Assembly: GCA_963768415.1 (NCBI GenBank) | Contig: CAVYHX010000023.1 | Span: 1 to 64,000, forward strand | DNA: 64,000 nt | From: CAVYHX01 sp963768415 | GTDB taxonomy: Bacteria; Pseudomonadota; Gammaproteobacteria; UBA9214 | Direction of reading: 5' to 3' | Part shown: positions 17,481 through 28,100 of the stretch, one piece after another | Layout of the letters: the number at the start of each line of letters is the position of its first letter | Position numbering within the stretch: position 1 is the first letter of the stretch | The notes under the pieces: model-generated | Seen by the model: the letters and a program-made list of their open reading frames with translations, nothing else | Database searches by the model: none | What the model was told of the DNA's origin: nothing | Program-made: the position numbers and the translations under genes

Positions 17481-19742
17481 TTCCGCTGCGACTGCCGCAG
17501 AAAGCCACTTGTTGAGTTTGTCGCTCAAATCATCTATTTCGAATGGTTTGGCAAGATAATCATCCATTCCCGCTGAAAAACACTTGTCAGCGTCTCCTGC
17601 CATGGCATTGGCCGTCAATGCGATAACCGGCAGATGCTGGTCACCACTCTCGGTATCCCGGATTTTTCGGGTTGCGGTATAGCCGTCCATTACCGGCATC
17701 TGGCAATCCATCAACACCAGATTGAAGCGTTCGCGCTCCACTTTCTCGATTGCTTCCTTGCCATTGTTCACAACCCTGAAGCCGTAACCGAGCTTCTCCA
17801 GCATTCCCTGCACCACCACCTGATTTACCTGGTTGTCCTCCACCACCAGGATGCGCAGCTGCTGTCTTGCCGCGCGCTCTTCTTCGGACAGCCGGTTATT
17901 CCCCGCAGCTGTATCATCCTCAACTTCCCGGAAACCCAGCGCCGTCGCTACACAGTTGTGCAGCTGTATCTGGCGTACAGGCTTGGATATGTAGCCATGA
18001 ATGCTGGCCTCACGCGCTTTTGCAGCCTGGCTGCGTCCGGACAGGGTGGTAAGCAAGACCCGTTTGACATCGCGAAGTGATGGTTCATCCGCCATTGCAC
18101 ATGACAGTTCGAGTCCATCCATCCCGGGCATATTCATATCTATGAGCGCGAGCTCGAAGGGTGTGCCGCTGGATACGGCGGCGCGCGCCATACGCAATGC
18201 CTCCGCTCCACCGGCTGCACTTGCATAGCTCATACCCCATTTGTCGAGAAGTTGCTCCAGCACCTGCCTGCAAGTCTCGTTATCATCTACGATTAGCACA
18301 TGAATTCCACCCAGCTTTTCGGCAGGCGTGAATTTGGAAACCTGCTTGTCGGAGACCTTTAACTGAATGGAAAACCAGAATGTACTGCCTTCTCCCGGCT
18401 TGGATTCCACGCCGATTTCACCGTCCATACACTCAACCAGCTGTCGGCTGATAGCCAGGCCAAGGCCGGTTCCGCCGAACTTGCGCGTAGTAGAGCCATC
18501 TGCCTGGGTAAATGAATTGAATATTTTTGCCTTGGCTGATTCCGATATACCCAGTCCGGTATCAGTTACTTCGATACGTATGCCTATGCTTTCACCCTCG
18601 ATCTGATCAACATTGACATGTACGACGACTTCACCATGGTCGGTAAACTTCACTGCGTTCGAAACCAGGTTGGTAACTACCTGGCGCAATCTGGTCGGAT
18701 CACCGCAAACGACCGCAGGAACATCATTTGATATCAGGCATGCCAGCTCTACCTCTTTCGAGTGCGCCTGTTCTGCCAGCGGGACAACACTGTCCTCAAC
18801 CGTGTTGCGCAAGTCGAAGTTAATGGATTCCAGCACGAGTTTGCCTGCCTCGATTTTTGAGAAGTCGAGGATATCGTTAATCAATGTCAGCAATGCATGG
18901 CCCGAGCTTGCAGCGACGCCAACGCATTCCTGTTGCTCGCCACTCAGTTTGGTTTCGCGCAGCAGGCTCATCATCCCGAGTACGCCATTGAGCGGCGTTC
19001 TGAGTTCGTGGCTCATATTCGCCATGAACTCCGACTTGGCACGGGACGCCTCTTCAAGTTCCTCTTCGCGCAGTTTTTTCAGCCGCAGGTTTTCACCAAT
19101 GGTATTGACCGACTTTCCGAGACGTACCAGTTCCTCGGCGGCCGACATATCAAGTTCTTCCCTGATTTCGCCCTGACCAAGTTCATTCAGTCGGTGGTGG
19201 ATCTTTCTTATCGGCCTGACAACCAGCCGGTCGACCCAGGAGATGATGATCATGCCCAGCACCAGAATGACGCCCATGGCGAACATGCGCATTTTCTCGA
19301 CATGGTTGTCGATTTCCTCCAGCAGGCTGGTGACATTCCATTCGATGTGCATCTTGCCGAACGATTCACCCTCGAAAACGATATCCCTGGAAAATGGCAT
19401 CAATGGTTCGGATACGGGCATACTGGTGTTTTTCCAGCTCACCAGCGACTCACCAACCTCATTCTCGATTACCAGTGAGAAAATATCCGGTTCAAAGGTG
19501 ATTGTTTGTGCAACAATGGTTTCCAGGAGGGGCTGATCTTCGCTGACAACCGCATCAATCGAAGTAGCACTCAGTATGGAAAACATCTTGCGGCTTTGAT
19601 CCTCGAAGCTTTGCTGCAGATAGGTGGTTTCCATGGTTCGCACCAGTTCTCCGGACAATACCCCCACGAGTAGCAGCGACCCTCCCAGGGTCAGGACAAG
19701 CTGGCGGCGTAATGGCCAGTGCCAGAAGGTATCCAGTATCAT
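17442..19742 (-). CDS. Hybrid sensor histidine kinase (HAMP-HisKA-HATPase-REC-REC)
   Basis: A product of 766 residues. Two transmembrane helices at ~15-33 and ~153-171 bracket a periplasmic domain of about 120 residues. Then come HAMP (~172-225), HisKA with SHELRTPLNG (His245), HATPase with N-box Asn362 and GGTGLGLAIS, a first receiver (~478-600) with LIDMNMPGMDG (Asp535) and a second receiver (~629-745) with LMDCQMPVMDGY (Asp679). There is no DNA-binding or Hpt output domain, so the phosphate must pass to another protein. The tail is an Ala/Glu repeat. AGGAG sits 6 bases before the ATG. It lies between the PhnD-like gene (119 bases upstream) and the fusion gene (89 bases downstream), all in one direction, so the PhnD-like protein is a good candidate for its periplasmic ligand sensor. 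Confidence 0.92.
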   Translation of the reverse strand: MILDTFWHWPLRRQLVLTLGGSLLLVGVLSGELVRTMETTYLQQSFEDQSRKMFSILSATSIDAVVSEDQPLLETIVAQTITFEPDIFSLVIENEVGESLVSWKNTSMPVSEPLMPFSRDIVFEGESFGKMHIEWNVTSLLEEIDNHVEKMRMFAMGVILVLGMIIISWVDRLVVRPIRKIHHRLNELGQGEIREELDMSAAEELVRLGKSVNTIGENLRLKKLREEELEEASRAKSEFMANMSHELRTPLNGVLGMMSLLRETKLSGEQQECVGVAASSGHALLTLINDILDFSKIEAGKLVLESINFDLRNTVEDSVVPLAEQAHSKEVELACLISNDVPAVVCGDPTRLRQVVTNLVSNAVKFTDHGEVVVHVNVDQIEGESIGIRIEVTDTGLGISESAKAKIFNSFTQADGSTTRKFGGTGLGLAISRQLVECMDGEIGVESKPGEGSTFWFSIQLKVSDKQVSKFTPAEKLGGIHVLIVDDNETCRQVLEQLLDKWGMSYASAAGGAEALRMARAAVSSGTPFELALIDMNMPGMDGLELSCAMADEPSLRDVKRVLLTTLSGRSQAAKAREASIHGYISKPVRQIQLHNCVATALGFREVEDDTAAGNNRLSEEERAARQQLRILVVEDNQVNQVVVQGMLEKLGYGFRVVNNGKEAIEKVERERFNLVLMDCQMPVMDGYTATRKIRDTESGDQHLPVIALTANAMAGDADKCFSAGMDDYLAKPFEIDDLSDKLNKWLSAAVAAEADAEAEAEQKQK

Positions 19743-19861
19743 TGTTCTCTCCTGTCGAGTACGGTTTAAGCGGTTATCTAACCGTTATCTCGACAATGCA
19801 ATAACCCGGCGCAATACAAATCAATGCAACCGGGCATTCTCGATGTGGATTATTGACTGCC

Positions 19862-20767
19862 TCACAGTGATGAGCTGACAGCCTGTTTCTTCTTAACCGT
19901 TTTTCCGGGTTTCTCGTATCCGAAAAATACATGGTTGTTATCGATAGACTCGCGAATAACAGCATAATCCCTGTCTGTTCCGGGCAGGAAGCCGTCCCTT
20001 TTCAGCGATTTAAGTGCCACCGGATCATCCATTTCCAGCAGGGCCAGGCGCACGGCATCCATGATTTTTTCGGGCAGGCCGCTGCGTGCAATCCAGGGTT
20101 TCGCTACATTGGGGAATTTTGCAATTACGCGGATCGGCTCACCCTTGGCGACCAGCTTCTTGAAGGTGGATTCGTTCAGGGCACCGGCATCATAATTACC
20201 CGCACCCACATCTGTACCCACCTTGTCATGACGCCCGAGGTAATCAAAGCGGCTCAGGTCCGCTGCAAATATTCCATGTTTGGCCAGATATTGCTGGGAC
20301 AGATAGCGGCCAATGGTGGACTGCTCGTCACCGAAGGCAAAACTCTTCCCCTTGAGATCGCTGATGTCCATTATCGGACTGTCCTCGCGCACACAGATGA
20401 CACCGTCAGCGGTTTTCTCTCCGTCCTTGCTCTCCAGGGCAATAATCACCAGATTGGAATTTGCTTTTTTTGCCTCTACATAGGAAGCAGGACCGAACCG
20501 GGAAAAATCGACCTTGCCGCTGGTGAGGTGTTCAACGCCCTGCTTGTAATTCTGGGCGACCTGGATACGGATACGCACCTCTTCTCCCAGTGTCTTGCTC
20601 ATGTGTGCCTCGATGGCGTTAAGCACAGGCCTGAATTGTTTAACCATCGCTGTTGGCTTGTTCGATGTGTACACACCAAAGCTCAGGTTTTCGATCGCAG
20701 AGGAAGCTGCTGGAATGGCAGCAAGCACGAACGTGCAAATAAGTCCCAACGTGCGCTTGTACATCAT
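19862..20767 (-). CDS. PhnD-like periplasmic binding protein (phosphate/phosphite/phosphonate family)
   Basis: A product of 301 residues with a signal peptide (about residues 1-24, ending AASSA). It belongs to the type 2 periplasmic binding proteins of the PhnD/PtxB group: GKVDFSRFGPASYVEA and DLKGKSFAFGDEQST are the family's ligand-loop stretches, with FGDEQSTIGRY matching the conserved SSTSG-like segment. No ABC permease or ATPase gene is nearby. The neighbour is instead a hybrid kinase with a periplasmic domain, an arrangement known for PhnD-like proteins that act as sensors. GGAG lies 8 bases before the ATG. The ligand cannot be told; phosphite, phosphonate or another small anion are possible. 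Confidence 0.88.
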   Translation of the reverse strand: MMYKRTLGLICTFVLAAIPAASSAIENLSFGVYTSNKPTAMVKQFRPVLNAIEAHMSKTLGEEVRIRIQVAQNYKQGVEHLTSGKVDFSRFGPASYVEAKKANSNLVIIALESKDGEKTADGVICVREDSPIMDISDLKGKSFAFGDEQSTIGRYLSQQYLAKHGIFAADLSRFDYLGRHDKVGTDVGAGNYDAGALNESTFKKLVAKGEPIRVIAKFPNVAKPWIARSGLPEKIMDAVRLALLEMDDPVALKSLKRDGFLPGTDRDYAVIRESIDNNHVFFGYEKPGKTVKKKQAVSSSL

Positions 20768-21177
20768 CGTTCTTTCTCCATATGGTTGAAAACCCGTATC
20801 CAGGTCTGCATCTGCACTTCCATTCGCCGGCTGTATCTATTGACTGTTATCCGGCAAGGCTGGCAAACGAGCATAACTCTGATCCGAACTACTCTTTCAT
20901 TCGACACTTCAGGGGTATTTCTTTAGCTTGCCGGGGAAAAAGAAAATGCCGCTCCATGCCGCGCCATGCCGGACTGTCACAACATAATTTCAGTAACAGC
21001 GGCAGACAGGGTGCGCTCCGGATTAAACCTAAAGTCGGGACACAACGCTGCCGAATAATCCTGAAGCAAGCAGTCATCCGTGCTAACACCGATTGATAGT
21101 GCATTAACAGCAGCTGGACCACAGCCAGACAAATATGAACAAGTCACTGTTTTTTAATAAATAATCAGGATATCCAC
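20768..21177. other. Divergent intergenic region of the signalling block
   Basis: About 410 bases separate the PhnD-like gene (leftward) from the second hybrid kinase (rightward). It should contain the promoters of both transcription units. I see no open frame with family features, no RNA gene and no strong repeat. A/T content rises just before 21178 (TTTTTTAATAAATAATCAGGA), where an AGGA forms the kinase ribosome site. Confidence 0.5.
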
Positions 21178-23637
21178 ATGCATACCCTACGGGCCCTCTC
21201 GTTAAGAAACAGAATTCTGCTGGTGATGATGCTGGTGACTGGTTACTGGCCTGGCCGCTTCGTTCACCGGTCTTACCGACACCAAGCCCCTGTCACCGAC
21301 CGGTGCGGCGATATTCCTGGGCCTGCTGCTGCTCGTCCTGGAAGTGTCGGCCAAACTGCAGCAGTCCATTTCGAAGCCGGTTGGCAGTCTCCTTGCGGAT
21401 ATCAGGAAAGTGACTGAAACACGGCGATTACTCGATCCGTGTCACTCCGGATGGGAAGCGATGAATTATCCGAACTCGCGGAATGTTTCAATCGCCTGCT
21501 GGAACAAATCGAAACGCAAAATCGCGATCTTACGGAGTCAAGAGATCATCTCGAGGAACAGATCATCGCCCGGACCAAGGAACTAGCCGATTCCAGGCAG
21601 GAGCTCAAACAACGCTCGCGCGATAACAAGGAAGCCGAGGCGCATAGCGAAGCGGTCCTGCGCACCAAGAACCAGTTTTTGGCAAACATGAGTCATGAAA
21701 TTCGTACACCCCTGAACGGTGTGCTGGGCATGACAGAACTGCTACTGAATACCAGCCTGGATAAAAAACAACACCGGTTTGCCGACACGGTACGCCGGTC
21801 AGCTGAAGGCCTGTTGAACATCATCAACGATATTCTGGATTTTTCCCGAATGGAATCGGGCAATCTGAAGACTCGAGAGCGTCGATTTCGACGTGCGTGA
21901 GAGTAGTCGAGGATGTTGCCGATCTGCTGGCAGTACGCGCACAAAAGAAAGACATTGAACTCGCCTGCTATATACCCGAGACCCTGTCTACGCGTGTACG
22001 TGGTGACTCCAGCAGGCTGCGCCAGGTAATGGCCAACATTATTGGCAATGCAATAAAATTTACTGATGAAGGCGAAGTACTGGTACGGGTAACATCCGGC
22101 CCTGTGAACGGGGATATGGCAACATTTCAGTTCGAAGTGAGCGACACCGGCAGCGGTATCAGTTTCGAAATGCAGGAAAAAATATTTGACTCCTTCTCGC
22201 AGGCGGACGGTTCAACGACACGCCAGTACGGCGGAACTGGCCTGGGACTGACCATATCGAAGGAAATCGTCACCCAGATGGGCGGTCAATATAACGGTAG
22301 AAAGCGCGCCCGGTAAAGGCTCCAAATTCGAATTCAGCACCCGGTTTCAATTACTGGATGAACAAACAGCCGTGGATGAACACGACCCGTCACCCATGCA
22401 GGGCGTACGCATGCTCTCCGTCGATGATAACGAAACGAACCGCAGTATTCTCGACCACCAGTTGACCGCATGGGGTATAAATAACGAGAGTGCCGAGTGT
22501 GGCGACCGCGCCCTGCAAATGCTGCGCGAGGCAGCTGAAGCTGACAGGCCATACGATGCTGCAATCCTCGATATGCACATGCCGGGTATGGATGGCCTCG
22601 AGCTGGCATGCCGGATCAAGGCTGATCCGAACATCAGCGGCGTAAAGCTGATGATGCTGACTTCCGCCATTCTGGATTTTGATTCAGATGAAATGTACGA
22701 GGCGGGCATACTCCAGTACCTGAGCAAACCTGCACGCCAGTCACAGTTATACAATTGTCTTATCGGTATGGTAGGCAGTCAACTCGACTCGTTCAAGGGT
22801 GTCAGGGACGCACAGGGTCAGGAGCAACATCCACCCATGGAGGCGCGCGTGCTGGTTGCCGAAGACAACCTGGTTAACCAGGAAGTCGTGCTGAATATGC
22901 TTGAGCTGTTCGGTTGTGAAGCCCAGCTGGTCGAGAACGGCAAGCTTGCAGTCGAGGCTTGCGCAAAAGAGCAGTTTGACGTCATTTTGATGGATTGCCA
23001 GATGCCGGTAATGGATGGCTATGAGGCAACAGCCGCAATCAGAAAGCAGGAAAGGGAAGCCGGGCGGGAACGCCATATTCCGATTATCGCATTGACTGCA
23101 AATGCCCTTGAAGGTGACAGGGAGCGTTGCCTGGTCGCGGATATGGACGACTATCTCAGCAAGCCATTCAAGCAGGAGCAGCTGCGCCAGAGCCTGGGGC
23201 GCTGGGTGGAAGACAAGTTGTCGTCGGACCATACGCCGAGCCCGAAGCGTGAACAATTATGCAATCCAGGCACGGACTACCCGCCCCAGATTGACAAGCG
23301 TGCACTGGACGCAATTCAGGCACTGCAAAGACCCGGACAGCCATCCATATTGCAGAAAGTCGTAGGTTTGTACCTTGATAAATCTCCGGCCATTCTCGCT
23401 TCGTTGCGCGAGGCGATCGGTAATAACGAATCCTCGGGCGTGCAATCCGCGGCGCACAGCCTGAAGTCCAGCAGTGCCAATCTGGGCGCCCTGGAGCTGT
23501 CCGAACTGTTCAAGACTATGGAGAATATGGGGCGCAATCATGCTATCGAAGGTGCCGCTGAGATCCTGGCGGAGATTGAAGCCAAGTTCGAGCTGGTAGT
23601 GCAGGAACTGCAGTCGTTTTACCAGGAATGCGCGTGA
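21178..23637 (+). pseudogene. Hybrid sensor histidine kinase (HAMP-HisKA-HATPase-REC-REC-Hpt), frame broken six times
   Basis: The reading frame is lost at about 21238, 21429, 21454, 21871, 21902 and 22290; removing one base at each site restores one continuous kinase. The corrected protein has two N-terminal transmembrane segments close together, HAMP (SDELSELAECFNRLLEQIE), HisKA with MSHEIRTPLNGV, HATPase with GGTGLGLTIS, a receiver with AILDMHMPGMDG, a second receiver with LMDCQMPVMDGY and a C-terminal Hpt domain (AHSLKSSSANLGA, with the phosphorylatable His). The Hpt domain is absent in the neighbouring kinase and could pass phosphate to a separate regulator, such as the one encoded 45 bases downstream. 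Because essential genes in this window show the same type of break, the gene may be intact in the organism. Confidence 0.8.
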
Positions 23638-23682
23638 AAATCGGTCGCGTACTGACTCGGTCAATATAAGGAGTTTTGGTTA

Positions 23683-25833
23683 GTGGACAACAATGCAGAA
23701 AACAAACCACTGGTACTTGTCGTCGATGACGAGGACTATATGCGCTTGCTGGAGACCGAATCTCTGGGACAGGCTGGATTCGAGGTACTCGAGGCATGCA
23801 ATGGCGAGGAGTGCCTGGCGTTGTTCCAGGAGCGCCTGCCGAACGTCGTTCTCCTGGACGTGATGATGCCGGGTATGGACGGCTTTGAGACCTGCACGAA
23901 ATTACGCAATTTACCGGGTGGCGCGCATGTGCCAGTCCTTATGGTGACAGGACTCGATGATATCGATTCAATCAATAAGGCATATGGCGCGGGTGCAACG
24001 GACTTCATAGCAAAACCCATTAATTTTGCCTTGCTGGGTCACCGTGTCCGCTATTTGCTGCGCGCCTGCGATGCAATCAATAATCTGGTTACCAGTGAAC
24101 GTCGTCTGGCCAATGCACAGCGTATTGCAAAAATGGGATACTGGGACTGGGATGCCAGCAGTGAAATATTGCAGCTTTCCGAACAGGTCTACCGGATTTT
24201 CGGTCATGGCAAGGATGCAGACATAACCACAATAGATGACCTCCTTGCCTGCGTGGCCGATGAAGACAGGGACAAGTTCGAGGCATGGTTCAGCGATGCG
24301 CGCACCACCGGCAATGTTGCCAGTATCACCCATCAGGCGCATGCAGCCGACGGATCAAAGCACTACATCCGCCACCAGGTAGAAGCCTTGACTGAGGATG
24401 ACAGGGTGGTGCATCTGTACGGAACTGCGCAGGACATTACTGAATTGCGTACTGCCGAGGAACGTATCCACCGGCTGGCCTATTATGACAGCCTGACCGG
24501 TCTGCCCAACCGTGAATATTTCAAGGAACGGGTTGATTCTGCGGTGAGTCTGGCCAGGCGACATGACCGTCAGCTCGCACTGCTGTTTCTCGATCTTAAT
24601 AATTTCAAACGCATCAACGACAGCCTGGGCCACAGAATCGGGGACCTGCTGCTGCAGGCGACCGCAGACCGTCTGGTCCAGTGCCTGCGCACGAGTGACC
24701 TGGTACACATCGGTCACAGCGGCATTGAGAAGGGTGACCTGGCGCGTCTGGGCGGCGACGAATTCACTGTTCTGCTTCCGGAAATCGAGCATGGCGAAGC
24801 GGCCGGCCGTGTGGCCGAGCGGATCATAGAGACATTATCGAAGCCACTCACACTGAGCGGTCACGAGGTCAACGTGAACACCAGTATCGGCATTGCAGTC
24901 TATCCCGAGGACGGCAGCAATGCCGAGGAACTGCTGAAAAACTCCGATATGGCGATGTACTACGCCAAGGGCAAGTCGCAGCAGCAGTATCAGTATTACA
25001 GCCAGTCCATGAACGAGGCAGCGTTGCTGCGCCTGACAATGGAAAATCATATGCGCAAGGCTATCGAGCGTAACGAGTTTACGCTCTCTTACCAGCCACA
25101 GCTGGATATGGTTACCGGTAACCTCTGTGGCGTGGAAGCACTGTTACGCTGGCACAATACCGAGTTGTATAATGTAGAGCCAGATGACTTTATCCCGCTC
25201 GCGGAAGAAACCGGACTCATTATTCCCATTGGCGACTGGGTGCTGCGCACTGCCTGTCAACAGGTCAAGGAATGGCTGGATGACGGTTTCGAGGTACCCA
25301 GAATCGCCGTCAATGTCTCCGCCATGCAATTCATGGAAGCGGATTTCTGCAAGACCATCAGGACCATCCTGAATGACACCGAGCTCGCCGCCAACATGCT
25401 CGAACTCGAGGTGACGGAGGGCATCCTGATGAAAAACGCCGATTATGCCGTCGAGGTCCTGACAGAACTCAAATCCATGGGTGTACACATCGCTATTGAT
25501 GATTTTGGCACCGGCTACTCCAGCCTGAGCTATCTCAAGCAGTTCCCCATCGATCGGCTGAAGATAGACAAGGCATTCGTGAACGAGATCACCACGGATT
25601 CCAACGATGCCGCAATTGCCACGGCAGTCATTGCCATGGCGGGCAGCATGGACCTGAAGGTCGTCGCCGAAGGCGTGGAAAACAGCGAGCAGCTTGGCTT
25701 TCTGAAGCACAAGCATTGTGACGAGATACAGGGCTTTTACTTCAGCCATCCCCTGAATTCAGCGGACATGAAGAAATACTTTCAGGATGCGGCAGTAATA
25801 CAGGCCAGAAAACCCAAGCTGGTTGGTGAATGA
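23683..25833 (+). CDS. Response regulator with REC-PAS-GGDEF-EAL domains
   Basis: A soluble protein of 716 residues. The receiver domain (1-125) has the acidic pair DDED, phospho-acceptor Asp59 in LLDVMMPGMDG and a conserved Lys in IAKPI. A PAS domain follows (~145-260), then GGDEF (~270-430; ARLGGDEF intact) and EAL (~440-695; VEALLRW, NVSAMQF, EVTEG, DDFGTGYSS and VVAEGVE all present). It should turn a phosphorylation signal into a change in c-di-GMP level. It starts with GTG at 23683, preceded by AAGGAG, and follows the Hpt-containing hybrid kinase by 45 bases, so the two are a likely cognate pair. Confidence 0.93.
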   Translation: MDNNAENKPLVLVVDDEDYMRLLETESLGQAGFEVLEACNGEECLALFQERLPNVVLLDVMMPGMDGFETCTKLRNLPGGAHVPVLMVTGLDDIDSINKAYGAGATDFIAKPINFALLGHRVRYLLRACDAINNLVTSERRLANAQRIAKMGYWDWDASSEILQLSEQVYRIFGHGKDADITTIDDLLACVADEDRDKFEAWFSDARTTGNVASITHQAHAADGSKHYIRHQVEALTEDDRVVHLYGTAQDITELRTAEERIHRLAYYDSLTGLPNREYFKERVDSAVSLARRHDRQLALLFLDLNNFKRINDSLGHRIGDLLLQATADRLVQCLRTSDLVHIGHSGIEKGDLARLGGDEFTVLLPEIEHGEAAGRVAERIIETLSKPLTLSGHEVNVNTSIGIAVYPEDGSNAEELLKNSDMAMYYAKGKSQQQYQYYSQSMNEAALLRLTMENHMRKAIERNEFTLSYQPQLDMVTGNLCGVEALLRWHNTELYNVEPDDFIPLAEETGLIIPIGDWVLRTACQQVKEWLDDGFEVPRIAVNVSAMQFMEADFCKTIRTILNDTELAANMLELEVTEGILMKNADYAVEVLTELKSMGVHIAIDDFGTGYSSLSYLKQFPIDRLKIDKAFVNEITTDSNDAAIATAVIAMAGSMDLKVVAEGVENSEQLGFLKHKHCDEIQGFYFSHPLNSADMKKYFQDAAVIQARKPKLVGE

Positions 25834-25900
25834 CGCGGTATGACAATACTGCTGATTCCCCCTGCACGGGGGAATTAATACAAGGGCTGTTCCCCGAATC

Positions 25901-26180
25901 GAGTGGGTAGATTACCGTTGTAGGGCCGAATTCATTCGGCCAACAACCTTACGTTCAAAATGAGTGCGTCTCGTCTAGAGAAATTACCGTTGTAGGGCCG
26001 TTGTAGGGCCGAATTCATCGGCCATCAACTGCATCTGGATGACTGGTCGAATGAATTCGACCCTACAGGTCTGATTGAGTGGGTAGATTACCGTTGCAGG
26101 GCCGAATTCATTCGGCCAACAACCTTGCCATCAGCAGGCATGCGTCGCGTCCAGATTGATCAAGTTACCCACTCAATCAG
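25901..26180. repeat. Cluster of palindromic repeats, with a MITE-like element
   Basis: This gene-free stretch (gap 25834-26255) holds two nearly identical 50-base copies, at 25901-25950 and 26077-26126, differing mainly at one base, each centred on the palindrome GGCCGAATTCATTCGGCC. A third, partly duplicated copy is at 25982-26029 and an inverted variant at 26045-26066 (GGTCGAATGAATTCGACC). In addition CTGATTGAGTGGGTA at 26071-26085 is exactly inverted at 26166-26180, so the last copy is framed by 15-base terminal inverted repeats as in a small non-autonomous transposable element. Both flanking genes end here or nearby. Confidence 0.75.
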
Positions 26181-26255
26181 GGGAAGATCCAATACAGGAA
26201 AATCTCCAGCAAGGAATTAATCGCCAGGAATACCGGTATCAGCGCAGTTTAAATC

Positions 26256-28094
26256 CTACTCCACCGTAACGGCCTTGGCGAGATTGCGCGGCTGGTCAAT
26301 ATCGGTCCCCTTGAGTACCGCCACATAATAGGCAAGCAACTGCAACGGTACGGAAAAGATAATCGGGGCAATACTGTCTTCCGTGGGGGCAACCGGTAAC
26401 ACGGTAACACCTGCCGAGCTGATCATACCGACACCGGTATCGGCAAACACAATCAGTTCACCATTGCGGGCCCGCACTTCCTGGAAGTTGGATTTGAGTT
26501 TTTCCAGCAGCTCGTTATTGGGTGCCACGGCAATCACGGGCATGCTGGCATCAACCAGCGCCAGGGGACCATGCTTCAGTTCGCCGGCCGGATAGGCCTC
26601 GGCATGCACGTAGGAGATTTCCTTCAGTTTAAGCGCACCTTCCATGGCAACAGGAAATTGTGCGCCGCGACCCAGAAACAGTGCATTGTGCTTGTCACCG
26701 AAACGCTCCTCCGCCAGCGTCCTGATCTGGGGACTCAGCGTCAGCGCGTGCTCTACCTTGCCAGGCACACTGCGCAATTCATTCACCAGGCGCGCCTCGG
26801 TCCCGGCACTCATGCCATGGCGGCGGCCGAGCACTATCGTCAGCAGCAGCATGGCGACCAGCTGGGTCGTGAAGGCCTTGGTGGATGCTACGCCGATCTC
26901 CGGTCCGGCGCGGGTCATCAGCACCAGGTCCGATTCACGCACCAGGGTGCTTTCCGGGACATTGCATATCGACAGCGCAGAGCCAAAGCCGAGACGCCGC
27001 GCCTCGTGCAGGCCGGCAATGGTATCGGCAGTCTCGCCCGATTGTGACAGGGTGACGATCAGCGAATTATTGCGGACCACGGGGTGTCGATAGCGAAATT
27101 CGCTTGCCACTTCCACACTGCAGGGTATCCCGGCTAGTCGATTCCAGCCAGTAACGCCCGACCATGCCTGCATGGTAGCTGGTACCGCAGGCAATGATAT
27201 GCACACCGGCCACACCGTCGAAGATGCGCCCGGCACCGTCACCGAAGGCCGCCTCCACAACCCGGTTATCGAGTATGCGTCCCTCCAGGGTATCTGCGAT
27301 CGCACGTGGCTGCTCGTGGATTTCCTTGAGCATGTAATGCCGGTATTCGCCCTTGTCGGTGGCATCCAGCAGTCATGCTCGAGATCTTTACCGGACGTTC
27401 GGCCACTGCCCCTGACTGGTCATAAATAGTCACGCCGGTGTGGGACAGATCGGCGATATCACCGTCCTCGAGAAACATGAATTTGCTGCGTCTCTGCAAT
27501 CAGTGCGGCCACATCCGAGGCAATCAGTACCGCATCATCGGCGAGGCCGATGACCAGCGGACTGCCACGGCGCGCTGCAATCAGGCGTCCGGGCGCTTCC
27601 TTGCTTATCACACCCAGCGCAAATGCGCCGTCGAGGTCCCTGACGGTGGACTGAACCGCGGCCAGCAGATCCAGCCCCTGATCGAGGTAGTGATGTATCT
27701 GGTGTACGATGACCTCGGTATCGGTCTGCGAAGTGAAGCGGTAACCTGCCTTTTCCTGCTGTGCGCGCAACTCGGAGTGGTTTTCTATTATTCCATTGTG
27801 CACCAGTGCCACACGCTCGTTACAGATATGCGGGTGGGCATTTTTCTCCGACGGTGCGCCATGGGTGGCCCAGCGTGTGTGTGCAATTCCGGTATGGCCA
27901 CTGACCGGCTCTGCTTCCAGTGCCCGGCACAGTTCTGCCACCTTGCCGACGGTGCGGACGCGCTCGAGTAGCGCATCCTTTCCCTGGACGGCAATTCCAG
28001 CCGAGTCGTAGCCGCGGTATTCAAGCCGCCGCAGGCCTTCGATCAGGACCGGTGTTACGTTGCGCTGCGCAACGATACCTACAATGCCACACAT
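26256..28094 (-). CDS. glmS: Glutamine-fructose-6-phosphate aminotransferase, three frame breaks
   Basis: GlmS makes glucosamine-6-phosphate from fructose-6-phosphate and glutamine, the first step to UDP-GlcNAc for peptidoglycan and LPS. The N-terminal glutaminase domain begins MCGIVGIVAQRN (Cys2 nucleophile after Met removal) and has HTRWATHG and HNGIIEN. The C-terminal part has two sugar-isomerase domains with SQSGETADT, ACGTSYHAG and ending PRNLAKAVTVE. The frame is lost near 27485, 27370 and 27137; removing one base at each restores ETQKFMFLEDGD, TLDATDKGEYRHYM and ESIAGIPCSVEVASEF. It lies 6 bases after glmU in the same direction. Since the enzyme is normally essential, sequencing error is the most likely reason for the breaks. 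Confidence 0.9.
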
Positions 28095-28100
28095 GCGCGG

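Noticed and set aside
20782..21096. Plus-strand frame in the divergent gap
   Set aside because: Composition and the run of Arg/Cys/His residues are typical of a chance frame; no motif or good ribosome site is visible.
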